Assembly: GCF_001583495.1 (NCBI RefSeq)
Contig: NZ_LQAQ01000117.1
Span: 1-36,303 of the forward strand
DNA from: Flammeovirga sp. SJP92
GTDB lineage: Bacteria; Bacteroidota; Bacteroidia; Cytophagales; Flammeovirgaceae
Reading direction: 5' to 3'
DNA: 36,303 bases
Below, piece by piece: positions 25,377 to 32,772 of this stretch. The translations under genes and the position numbers were made by a program. The notes beneath the pieces are model-generated. The model was not told the origin of the DNA and searched no databases. It saw nothing but the letters and a program-made list of their open reading frames with translations. Numbering within the stretch: the stretch's first letter is position 1; every line of letters starts with the position of its first letter.

Positions 25377-25535
25377 TATTTCTATTTCCGAGATCTACAA
25401 AAAGTTGACTGAACGGTAATCAACTGCCGTATACCTTCATGAGAAGAGATTCGAAATGAGGGAGCGAAGCTCGGAGTACATACGGTGGTTTGAGAGGCTC
25501 TATCCGTCATTTATTGGCAGGGCATTCTATTCGAT
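25377..25535 (+). mobile_element. Group II intron relic, 3'-end fragment (type A)
   Basis: Begins within the reverse-transcriptase tail (ATTTCTATTTCCGAGATC), passes the tail's stop codon (GAACGGTAATC), and holds the whole domain V-like region (about 25425-25489: TGCCGTATACC to TACGGTGG) and domain VI ending CTATTCGAT. The 5' part is lost. It sits 70 bp from the stop of the next minus-strand gene. Confidence 0.85.
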
Positions 25536-25604
25536 TGGCATTACAATATGATTTTCGACTTTACGCTTTTATAATAAAGTCAACCGATTTCTGGTTTAAA
25601 TATT

Positions 25605-26339
25605 TTACTTGGAATAACCTCCATAGTAATTCATGTAATTAGGATTAATAGGGGCAAGCATCTGTTTGGTTTTATCAGATACATTCGCGTAAACTGTGAC
25701 ACCATCCAGTTCCATTGATTCAAAAAAAGCATCCCTCGAACTTATATTTGCCATAACATGCTCTGTCAGTGCATTCTCATCTGCATATAGCTCGAATAGG
25801 TACAAAGTCTTACCATCTTTACTTCTAGACCAAAAATGAGAATTTGTCCCAGATTCATTATATGTATCCTGTGCTAATTTTTCTATAGCCAGTTTAGCCT
25901 TCTCTTCACCTTTAAAGTGAGCATTAGTAGCAACTATAATTCTCTTTCTTTCAAATTCTTTAATTCCAGGTTCTTGATCTTTAGCGGCAATCTTTGAATA
26001 TCCTCCATAGTATTGGCTATATCGTGGGCTAAGAGGGGCAAACATCAATTTAATGCTAGTGGATACATTTCCATAAACTGAAACATCAGTCACTTTAATA
26101 GATTTAAAGAAGGAAATTCTCGCAGATGTAAATCTCTTTATCGCTTCTACAAGTGCCTTTTTGTTATCATATTGTTCAAGCACAAATAATGATTTACCAT
26201 TTTCGCTCCTGAACCAAAAATGAGAATTAACACCCTCTGCCACGTGTGCATCGTTAACTATTGTTTCCATGGCTACTCTGCACTTCTCCTCATTTTTAAA
26301 GGTCGCGTTCATTGTAACAAAAATTCTATCGGTTTCCAT
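25605..26339 (-). CDS. Tandem-duplicated antibiotic-biosynthesis-monooxygenase-fold (ABM) protein
   Basis: A 244-residue protein made of two similar halves of about 115 residues. Half 1 begins DRIFVTMNATFKNEEKCRVAM and ends LSPRYSQYYGGYSK; half 2 begins RIIVATNAHFKGEEKAKLAIE and ends INPNYMNYYGGYSK. Each has the ABM ferredoxin-like pattern (GVNSHFWFRSENGKSLFVLEQY and GTNSHFWSRSKDGKTLYLFELY). ABM proteins are often cofactor-free oxygenases or stress proteins that act as dimers, so the duplication would make a covalent dimer. Function unknown. Confidence 0.8.
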   Translation of the reverse strand: METDRIFVTMNATFKNEEKCRVAMETIVNDAHVAEGVNSHFWFRSENGKSLFVLEQYDNKKALVEAIKRFTSARISFFKSIKVTDVSVYGNVSTSIKLMFAPLSPRYSQYYGGYSKIAAKDQEPGIKEFERKRIIVATNAHFKGEEKAKLAIEKLAQDTYNESGTNSHFWSRSKDGKTLYLFELYADENALTEHVMANISSRDAFFESMELDGVTVYANVSDKTKQMLAPINPNYMNYYGGYSK

Positions 26340-26458
26340 AGTCTTTCTTATTTATGTTAAAGTTAAGATGCTCTATTAGCGATATATTCATACTGATATA
26401 CGAATCACGTATACTTAGTGAATTCTTCTAATTGCTGCCAGTGGTGAGTATAAGAATG

Positions 26459-26563
26459 GTAGCCAACTACGTGGCACTATACTACCAAGTTACAAGAAAG
26501 TTGACGCGCGGGCTACAACCCTTAAATTTACTATATATATCGGCTATTATTTTTATACATTGT
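26459..26563. repeat. attC-like junction sequence upstream of intron relic 5 (family 2)
   Basis: GTAGCC (26459-26464) is inversely repeated as GGCTAC (26511-26516) around an imperfect palindrome. From 26507, GCGCGGGCTACAACCCTTAA to 26563 is closely similar to 17687-17742. The box CTACAAC (26513-26519) is the exact complement of GTTGTAG, which forms if GT (26562-26563) is joined to TGTAG after the intron (26890-26894). Confidence 0.6.
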
Positions 26564-26889
26564 GTGTGCCCAAAATGGGCATGATCTATATTAGTCTAAA
26601 TATAGTTCAATCTTCTAGAGGGTGCAAGTCCCTTATGTGCGGAGTACGATCCCAAAGCATTAGTACGTGACAAGGTGGTTTTTCGTGAGGAATGCACTGA
26701 AGTAAGTCAAACGGAAAAAATCTCTCACTTTCTGAGGGAAATAGATCGGGAATACCCTAACTTATTTTATAATTGGTCTTTAGGTTTCAGCTTCTCATAG
26801 TACTCTATATAACAAGAGTCGTATAAATTGAGAGGTTCACGTACGGTTCTGTGAGAAGTTAGAGGTGAGATTCCCCTAGCTTAATCGAT
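26564..26889 (+). mobile_element. Group II intron relic 5 (type B 3' end)
   Basis: 5' end GTGTGCCC with AGGGTGCAAGTCCC and GACAAGGTGGTTTTTCGTG, matching relic 3. The 3' half matches relic 2 and ends TTAATCGAT. Domain V at 26816-26849 is 34 nt with GAGA loop but has small lesions (GAGTCGTATAAATT), so it is probably inactive. No reverse-transcriptase remnant. It is 326 bp, the shortest relic with both ends. Confidence 0.88.
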
Positions 26890-26901
26890 TGTAGGGCGTT
26901 T

Positions 26902-27765
26902 TTATTCATTTTCCAATATTGAAGCTTCCCAACCTATTATAGCTTTCTTTCTTGTCGGATTCCAATGATAGCCACCAATATTTCCCGATTTTTGAATTAC
27001 TCTGTGGCATGGAATCAGGTAGGCTATCGGATTGTTTCCTATTGCCGTTCCCACTGCTCTCGATGCTTTTGGATGCTGAATCGTTTCTGCTATTTCTCCA
27101 TAAGTAGAGAGATTTCCATAAGGAATGGATAACAATGCTTCCCAAACTTTCAATTGGAATTTTGTTCCTTTCAAATGTAATTTTATTTCACTAAGATTAG
27201 TCCAGTCGTTACGGAAAATAAATAAAGCGTCTTGTTGAAATTTATTTACTTTTTGATTGAATGTTGCCTTCGGGAAAATGCCTTGTAATTCCTCGAATGC
27301 TAATACATTGTTCTCGCTAAATGCCATATGGCAGATTCCTTTGTTGGTGGCTGCTACTATGATTTCGCCAAAAGGAGTTTCTGCAAAACTATAATTGATT
27401 ATCAGGCTTGATCCACCGTTTTTATATTCTCCAGGAGTCATACCCTCAATCGTTACAAACATGTCGTGAAGCCTTCCTGTTCCAGATAAGCCCATTTCGA
27501 AAGCTGTATCAAATAGGTTGCCTTCTTTTTTCCTGAGTAAACTCTTTGCATAACTTGAACTGATAAATTTCAAATATTTTTTCGGACTAATTCCTACCCA
27601 TTCCTTGAATAGACGCTGAAAATGGAAAGGGCTTAAGTTTACATGTTCAGCTATTGTGTCTAAAGATGGCTGTACTTTATGGTTGTCATCTATAAATGCA
27701 ATAGCTTCTGCAATTTTATTATATTGATGTGTTTTATTGTCCAACATAGGCTGTAACTTCATCAT
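26902..27765 (-). CDS. Ada-like protein: AraC HTH plus O6-alkylguanine-DNA alkyltransferase
   Basis: A 287-residue two-domain protein. Residues about 15-115 form an AraC-type helix-turn-helix (TIAEHVNLSPFHFQRLFKEW). Residues about 125-285 form a methylguanine-DNA methyltransferase domain with the alkyl-accepting C253 in IPCHRVI, preceded by GTAIGNNP. It repairs O6-methylguanine by irreversible transfer to C253. The N-terminal zinc-binding phosphotriester-repair domain of E. coli Ada is absent. The start overlaps the decarboxylase stop by up to 32 bp; Met7 (27747) is a possible start that still overlaps. The stop is 13 bp from intron relic 5. Confidence 0.93.
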   Translation of the reverse strand: MMKLQPMLDNKTHQYNKIAEAIAFIDDNHKVQPSLDTIAEHVNLSPFHFQRLFKEWVGISPKKYLKFISSSYAKSLLRKKEGNLFDTAFEMGLSGTGRLHDMFVTIEGMTPGEYKNGGSSLIINYSFAETPFGEIIVAATNKGICHMAFSENNVLAFEELQGIFPKATFNQKVNKFQQDALFIFRNDWTNLSEIKLHLKGTKFQLKVWEALLSIPYGNLSTYGEIAETIQHPKASRAVGTAIGNNPIAYLIPCHRVIQKSGNIGGYHWNPTRKKAIIGWEASILENE

Positions 27766-29155
27766 TTAGTTCATCAACCAATTCATCGATTTCCTTTTCA
27801 GTAGTATTATAGTTTGTAATACAAGCCCTAAAAGTAGGTATTCCTTTTATAGGGTAAACAGACAGCCATGATTTACCTTTTGCTAAAATCTTATCCAATA
27901 TTTCTTTTGTGAAATTAGAATGTGTTTCAAAATCTGCTTTTGTAAAACACACAACCGGCAAACCTGTATAGTTTTTTATAAGCCAATCACTTTTTAATAA
28001 CTTATTTTTTAAATATTGTCCCATCTCTGCCTGATGATTAATGATTTGCTCATACCCTTGCCAACCATAGAATAGTAGTGGAAGATATACTTTTAAACCA
28101 ATGAATCGCCTCGACCATTGTATAGAATGTGTAAAGGGTTCGGTAATCGTGAGTTTATCAGCCTCTTTAGGCATATATTCTGTTGTAATTCTGAATGTTT
28201 TACCAAGAATGTCATTTTTCGATGTCAAAAAGATACTTGTTCCCATTGGAACTGACATCCATTTATGAGCATCAAAAGTAATAGAATCAGACTTTTCAAT
28301 GCCTGTTAAATGATGCTTCAAATCCTGACTTAAAATTGCTCCACCACCATAAGCTGCATCAACATGAAACCAAATGTTATTCTTTTTGCAAATGAAACTG
28401 AGTTGATTCAGTTCGTCAACTGTACCTGTGCCAGTAGTTCCAGCAGTTCCAATAACCATTAATGGCGAATAAACTGATAAGTCAAGTTCATTTAGTTTTT
28501 GCTGTAAAATTTCTGTGTCCAGCTTTAATTCATCTGTAACTGGTATTGATTCTACAAGACTGTACCCAATCCCAACAACTTTTGCTGCTTTTTGAATAGA
28601 GTGGTGAGCCTCTGCTGAACAAAATACAACAGGCTTTTTGTCCAAACCAAATGCTCCATCTTTAGCAAAGTTTGGGTATTTATGGTTCAATGCACAGAGC
28701 ATAGCTGTAAGATTGGCTTCAGCTCCTCCTGTTGTAAAAACACCATCTGCATTTCCATCATATCCAAATTTATTTGCAAATTCTTTAATTAATAACTCTT
28801 CTACTTCAACGGCAAAAGGGGCATGGCTCCAAGCTGCTAATTGAGGGTTATAAGTAGCTGTGATTAAGTCAGCGATAATTCCTGCATAATTAGAACGTGG
28901 ATTGAACAGCCCAAAATACTTAGGATGTGGTGTATGAACTGAAAAGGTTTCAAGTCCTTTTATCACATGCTCGATTGCTTTATTTGGGCTAATGCCATTA
29001 GCTAATTCTTTAGTAAGTATAGATTCTCTGATTTCTTTTATATTCAAATCAGGATTGGTTTTAAAATCTTTTGTTGAGCTATAATAGTTCTCCAACTTTT
29101 CAAATACTGTTTCGAGTATTTCTTTTCTCTGTTTATTGTCAAAATCAAATTGCAT
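27734..29155 (-). CDS. PLP-dependent group II decarboxylase (aromatic amino acid / glutamate decarboxylase family)
   Basis: A 473-residue enzyme if started at the Met encoded at 29153-29155, which has AAAGGAATTAAT in front; a longer frame to 29191 is possible but lacks such a signal. PLP contacts are visible: TGGAEAN, AEAHHS (stacking His), HVDAAYGGG and the Schiff-base Lys in DAHKWM (residue 298 of this form, 310 of the long form). It removes the carboxyl group of an amino acid to give an amine; the substrate cannot be told from sequence. It is the first gene of a two-gene block with the Ada-like gene, bounded by matching integron-like boxes. Confidence 0.92.
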   Translation of the reverse strand: MQFDFDNKQRKEILETVFEKLENYYSSTKDFKTNPDLNIKEIRESILTKELANGISPNKAIEHVIKGLETFSVHTPHPKYFGLFNPRSNYAGIIADLITATYNPQLAAWSHAPFAVEVEELLIKEFANKFGYDGNADGVFTTGGAEANLTAMLCALNHKYPNFAKDGAFGLDKKPVVFCSAEAHHSIQKAAKVVGIGYSLVESIPVTDELKLDTEILQQKLNELDLSVYSPLMVIGTAGTTGTGTVDELNQLSFICKKNNIWFHVDAAYGGGAILSQDLKHHLTGIEKSDSITFDAHKWMSVPMGTSIFLTSKNDILGKTFRITTEYMPKEADKLTITEPFTHSIQWSRRFIGLKVYLPLLFYGWQGYEQIINHQAEMGQYLKNKLLKSDWLIKNYTGLPVVCFTKADFETHSNFTKEILDKILAKGKSWLSVYPIKGIPTFRACITNYNTTEKEIDELVDELNDEVTAYVGQ

Positions 29156-29234
29156 ATTAATTCCTTTTAAATGTTTTGACAAAATTCTCAATTCTCAAAA
29201 CGTATTGAAACCCGATTCTTGCGGTTTTTCAAAT

Positions 29235-29301
29235 GCCCTACAACTGTAATGGCTAAACTACGAGCGAGGTCGCGTCGACCTAGACCTGGAGTTTTAGCTG
29301 T
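29235..29301. repeat. attC-like site upstream of intron relic 6
   Basis: Plus strand: GCCCTACAAC (29235-29244), a spacer, GGCTAAACTACGAGC, then GAGGTCGCGTCGACCT with inner stem AGGTCG/CGACCT-like pairing, then GGAGTTTTAGCTGT. GTTTTAGC and GGCTAAAC pair across the site. GCCCTACAAC is the exact complement of GTTGTAGGGC, which forms at the other end of the gene block when intron 5 is removed. Confidence 0.65.
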
Positions 29302-29688
29302 GTGTGCCCAAAATGGGCACGATCTATATTCATCGAAATATAGTTCAATCTTCTAGAGGGTGCAAGTCCCTTATGCGCCGAGTACCATTAAGAAGCAAAG
29401 CATATATTTAGGAGTATCTTATGATCAGGCCTACGCTTGGAGCAGAACGAGGAAAGGAGGTTGGGCTGTTGCTCGAAGTCCAATTCTAATTACGACCATT
29501 ACTTTAGAACGTCTTGAGAAAAGAGAATATATTTCTATATCCGAGATCTACAAAAAGTTGACTGAAAAGTAATCAACTGCCGTATACCTTCATGAGAAGA
29601 GATTCGAAATGAGGGAGCAGAGCTTGGAGTACGTACGATGGTGTGAGAGGCTCTCCCCGTCATTTATTGGCGGGGCAGTCTACTCGAT
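29302..29688 (+). mobile_element. Group II intron relic 6 (type A), both ends present
   Basis: 5' end GTGTGCCCAAAATGGGCACG through AGGGTGCAAGTCCC. It is then joined near 29385 to the reverse-transcriptase tail, whose frame stays open to a TAA at 29570-29572 (LGVSYDQAYAWSRTRKGG ... ISISEIYKKLTEK). The 3' end has TGCCGTATACC, GATTCGAAATGAGGGAG, GTACGTACGATGG and a clean domain VI (CCCCGTC ... GGCGGGG) ending CTACTCGAT. Its last 39 bases are identical to the fragment at 35260-35298. Confidence 0.88.
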
Positions 29689-29701
29689 AACCCTTAGTTT
29701 T

Positions 29702-30475
29702 TTATTTAAATACACTTTTTAATTTTTCCCAAAAGTTTGGTCTATTTTTAATTTTAATCTGTTTTGATTCTTTTTGATTTTCATTGTATTCTTTCAACAA
29801 ATCTCTTTTTACAGGTATAAATTCTCTCAATTTTTTATCTAACTTTTCCTTATAAGTCCAGTCATGAACTAAAGTATCAAGCTCAACCGTAGAACCATTA
29901 TTATATTCCATATACCATTCAAGAAACTCTTTCAATCCATGTCGGTAAAAATCAAGTGCTGATTTATAATTCTCAGGTACAGGATTTGTTGGTCCAAAAA
30001 AATGAGCTTCTTCTAGTCCTTTTCCAAAATCATATAGTGTATTGTGGGCATTTAAAGGTAATTGGAGTTCTTCTTCATATCTATGTGTCATATACTCTAT
30101 TACTGTATCAATCCTTGACCACCAATTTATAATTCGTTCGTTTGTCCAATAATCATTTCCGTCGAAATAGTAACCACCAAAAGGGTCAACATTTGCGACA
30201 TTCTTTATTTCATTTAGTTCTATAGTGTTAAGAGGTTGTTTGAAAATGAACTCATAATAACTTTCGTCTCCTCCTACATTATTTGGAGCTTCTGGTTGTC
30301 CAGTTCCACAATTGTCCGTTTGCGTAGTGTAAATTGGTCCTGGGGTGTTTAGCCAAAAAATTTCCTCAATTTTGTATCCATTTATATCATTTTCGTCACA
30401 TCCTATTCTCTCCAAATGTTCTTTCGAGGGAGTTCCGTTGTATAGATGTAATATTGATTTTTCAGGAATTTCCAT
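29702..30475 (-). CDS. Hypothetical protein
   Basis: A 257-residue soluble protein without signal peptide or membrane segment. It is rich in Trp, Tyr and acidic residues (FDGNDYWTNERIINWWSRID), with a Lys-rich C-terminus (RPNFWEKLKSVFK). No known motif. It is the only gene between intron relics 6 and 7. Its stop is 14 bp from relic 6 and its ATG only 8 bp from a box read on its strand as GTTAGCC, a spacing typical of integron cassette genes. Confidence 0.7.
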   Translation of the reverse strand: MEIPEKSILHLYNGTPSKEHLERIGCDENDINGYKIEEIFWLNTPGPIYTTQTDNCGTGQPEAPNNVGGDESYYEFIFKQPLNTIELNEIKNVANVDPFGGYYFDGNDYWTNERIINWWSRIDTVIEYMTHRYEEELQLPLNAHNTLYDFGKGLEEAHFFGPTNPVPENYKSALDFYRHGLKEFLEWYMEYNNGSTVELDTLVHDWTYKEKLDKKLREFIPVKRDLLKEYNENQKESKQIKIKNRPNFWEKLKSVFK

Positions 30476-30483
30476 TCTATTAA

Positions 30484-30549
30484 GGCTAACGTGATGGCTA
30501 AACTACGACCAGAGGGTGCGTCACCCGATGGATGGAGTGTAGCTAATAT
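30484..30549. repeat. attC-like site upstream of intron relic 7
   Basis: Plus strand: GGCTAAC (30484-30490), a 5-base spacer, GGCTAAACTACGACCA, GAGGGTG CGT CACCC hairpin, GATGGATGGA, GTGTAGCTAATAT. Inner stem GGGTG/CACCC; outer arms CTAC/GTAG. Read on the minus strand it ends GTTAGCC, a GTTRRRY-type core, followed 8 bp later by the ATG of the gene 29702-30475. Confidence 0.65.
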
Positions 30550-30995
30550 GTGTGCCCAAGATGGGCACGATCTATATTCATCTAAATATAGTTCAATCTT
30601 CTAGAAGGTGCAAGTCCCTTATGGGCGGAGTACGATTAAGAAGCGAGGCATAAGAGGCATAAGCAGTAGGATGACTAAGCACATCATTACGAAGTCCTAA
30701 CGAAAACGCAAAAACTTAATGCGTTTAGGAATATCTTATGACCAGGCTTATGCTTGGAGCAGAACGAGGAAAGGCGGGTGGGCTGTTGCTCAAAGTCCTA
30801 TTCTTATAACAACCATTACTCTAGAATGACTCAAGAAAAGAGGATATATTTTTATGCTTGATATCTATAAGTAATCAACCTCCGTGCTTTTGATGAGAAA
30901 AGATTCGAAACGAGGGAGCATAGTTCGGAGTACGAACAGTGGTGTGAGATGGTAGAGCATCGCTAGGCTAATTGCTTAGCGGTGCTCTACTCGAT
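30550..30995 (+). mobile_element. Group II intron relic 7 (type A), both ends present
   Basis: 5' end GTGTGCCCAAGATGGGCACG, deletion near 30637, then the start of the intron protein (ATGACTAAGCACATC) fused to its tail, here with in-frame stops. The 3' region is more degraded than elsewhere (CTCCGTGCTTTTGATGAG, GTACGAACAGTGG). Domain VI is replaced by a longer perfect stem, GTAGAGCA-CGCTA facing TAGCG-TGCTCTAC, ending CTCGAT. Confidence 0.85.
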
Positions 30996-31060
30996 TGTAT
31001 TTAGCAGATTCTTAATTTATAATTAGTCTTCTAAAAACGTAGAGCTTACATAGATTTATT

Positions 31061-32476
31061 TTAAAACTTATTTTCTACTTCAGCAGCTTCTAACATTAAA
31101 TAATGTAAATCTGTATTTTTAATAAAAGGCTTTAACAAATCACTACCCGGACCATACATTGCTATCTCTACATAATCTGAAGAGTGATGCTGACTAATCC
31201 AACTTACTGAGTTATGTTGTTTTTGTATTTCAGCCACCAATTTAAAAGGTAAATTTCGAGGATTATACAAACCATCTTCCGTTTTTATAATCGCATAACT
31301 TTTTAAAATAGCGATTGCTTCTTTATCTGTTACCTCAAAATTATTAGCATATTCAATACGTTCTTTGATCTGAGGGATTGTGGACTCTCTGCTAATACCA
31401 TTTAATATCCAATCGTTTGAATGTTTGTAGTTTTGAATGCTATCAAAGTTCTTATTAGCGTTACTACCTGAAATTGTTCCTGGATTAGAGTTGCCATGGT
31501 CAGTAGTAATGATCACTAAAGTTTCATCATTGGAATCAGCAAAATCAATTGCCACTTTTACAGCTTCGTCATGAGCAGTTTGGTCATAAATTAAACCCGC
31601 AATATCATTTCCATGGGCAGCCCAATCTACTTTTCCAGCTTCTACTTGCAATACAAACCCTTCAGGGTTATTTTTCATTCTATCAATAGCTTTCTGAGTC
31701 ATTTCAGCAAGTGTAGGAACGTTTTTAGCTAACTCTTTATCGTTATTTCTATCTATAGTGTAAGGCAAACCACCATCAGAAAACACACCTAAAATTGGTT
31801 TTTTGGTATTAGCGGCTAACATCTGCTCTCTAGTCTTTACAACCTCATAGCCTTTATTGGCAAACTTTTGATACATATCAACCTTATCCTCTCGTTTGTC
31901 AGGAGAGAAATACTCATTTCCGCCTCCCATCATAATATCAAAGTTTAGGTTTAGATACTTCTCTGCAATTCCTGCTTGATCTTTACGTGTTTTACTATTT
32001 ACACAAAATCCTGCAGGAGTAGCATGTGTAATTGGAACAGTAGTAACACAACCCGCCATTTTACCAGCTTTTTTAAACTTTTGCCAAATAGGTAAGTGTT
32101 TTTCCCCAGCTGGACTAGTATTAAGCCCTCCATTATTAATTCTAAATCCACCTCCCCAAGAAGAACTTGCAGCCGCTGAATCGGTGACAATAGAGTTTAG
32201 AGAAGACATATCCATAAGGCCACGAGTAGCTTTATTATCTCTATACAATTGAAGCCAATTTGAACCTGTTCCCATTTTTCTAGACAAGTATAAGTCTGCC
32301 ATATTTAGGGTTCCAGTACTCATTCCATCACTGACAAGTATGATGATATTTTTAGCTTTATTGTTCTTTTTATTAGTATCAAAATCTCTAGGTGTTGCAC
32401 CTGCATTGAAAGGATTTAATACTGATGCCCCTAGGGCGAAAAGTGAGCCGTTTTTGAAAAATTTTCTTCTATTCAT
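31061..32476 (-). CDS. Alkaline phosphatase, PhoA-like, Tat-exported
   Basis: A 471-residue enzyme. The N-terminus NRRKFFKNGSLFALGASVL is a twin-arginine-type signal. The metal-binding Asp is in VSDGMS (D50) and the phosphorylated Ser is S100 in VTDSAAASSSWGGG; further metal ligands lie in VEAGKVDWAAHGND and TTDHGNS. It hydrolyses phosphate monoesters outside the inner membrane and is often induced by phosphate limitation; no Pho box could be identified. It lies 65 bp from intron relic 7, with its own 200-bp upstream region. Confidence 0.94.
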   Translation of the reverse strand: MNRRKFFKNGSLFALGASVLNPFNAGATPRDFDTNKKNNKAKNIIILVSDGMSTGTLNMADLYLSRKMGTGSNWLQLYRDNKATRGLMDMSSLNSIVTDSAAASSSWGGGFRINNGGLNTSPAGEKHLPIWQKFKKAGKMAGCVTTVPITHATPAGFCVNSKTRKDQAGIAEKYLNLNFDIMMGGGNEYFSPDKREDKVDMYQKFANKGYEVVKTREQMLAANTKKPILGVFSDGGLPYTIDRNNDKELAKNVPTLAEMTQKAIDRMKNNPEGFVLQVEAGKVDWAAHGNDIAGLIYDQTAHDEAVKVAIDFADSNDETLVIITTDHGNSNPGTISGSNANKNFDSIQNYKHSNDWILNGISRESTIPQIKERIEYANNFEVTDKEAIAILKSYAIIKTEDGLYNPRNLPFKLVAEIQKQHNSVSWISQHHSSDYVEIAMYGPGSDLLKPFIKNTDLHYLMLEAAEVENKF

Positions 32477-32693
32477 TGTGAGCGATAATTGTATAATGAA
32501 ATAATAATCAAATATAAGGAATGCTTATATCTGACTTAAAAATGCCATTTCAATAAATTGTTAAACATTTCAAAGTATGTTTAAATTAGAAAAGGAGTTG
32601 ATTTGTATTCTTTTTAATATTGGAATAATCACATTATATATTATGTGATACGTAAAAAAATATGTGTATTTTATAAGGGGAGTTCATTATAAT
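32477..32693. other. Upstream region of the alkaline phosphatase gene
   Basis: AT-rich, no coding frame. It presumably holds the phosphatase promoter; no motif assigned. Confidence 0.35.
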
Positions 32694-32741
32694 AAAAAAA
32701 CAGGTGAGCTAAATATTATTGATTTAGCCTACCTGTTTTAG
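32694..32741 (-). terminator. Strong terminator after the GH13 gene
   Basis: AAAACAGGTGAGCTAAAT, an ATTATTG loop, then ATTTAGCCTACCTGTTTT. It is followed on the minus strand by a T-run from the A-run at 32693-32700. It lies 32 bp past the stop of the glycoside hydrolase gene. Confidence 0.85.
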
Positions 32742-32772
32742 ATGAATTTTTATTGACTTAGTACTTATCCTA

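Noticed and set aside
29360-29572. A 70-codon plus-strand frame that could be called a gene
   Set aside because: Its first part is intron RNA domain sequence and the rest is the tail of the intron reverse transcriptase; it is a relic within intron 6.
17743-30995. Reading the repeated elements as a CRISPR array or as insertion sequences
   Set aside because: They are hundreds of bases long with gene-sized spacing, lack terminal inverted repeats and transposase, and carry group II intron ends, domain V and a maturase tail.
17743-30995. Assigning the introns to class IIC because they sit at attC-like sites
   Set aside because: The surviving maturase tail (LGISYDQAYAW...TRKGGWAVAQ) looks like other bacterial classes rather than IIC; without the full protein the class is left open.
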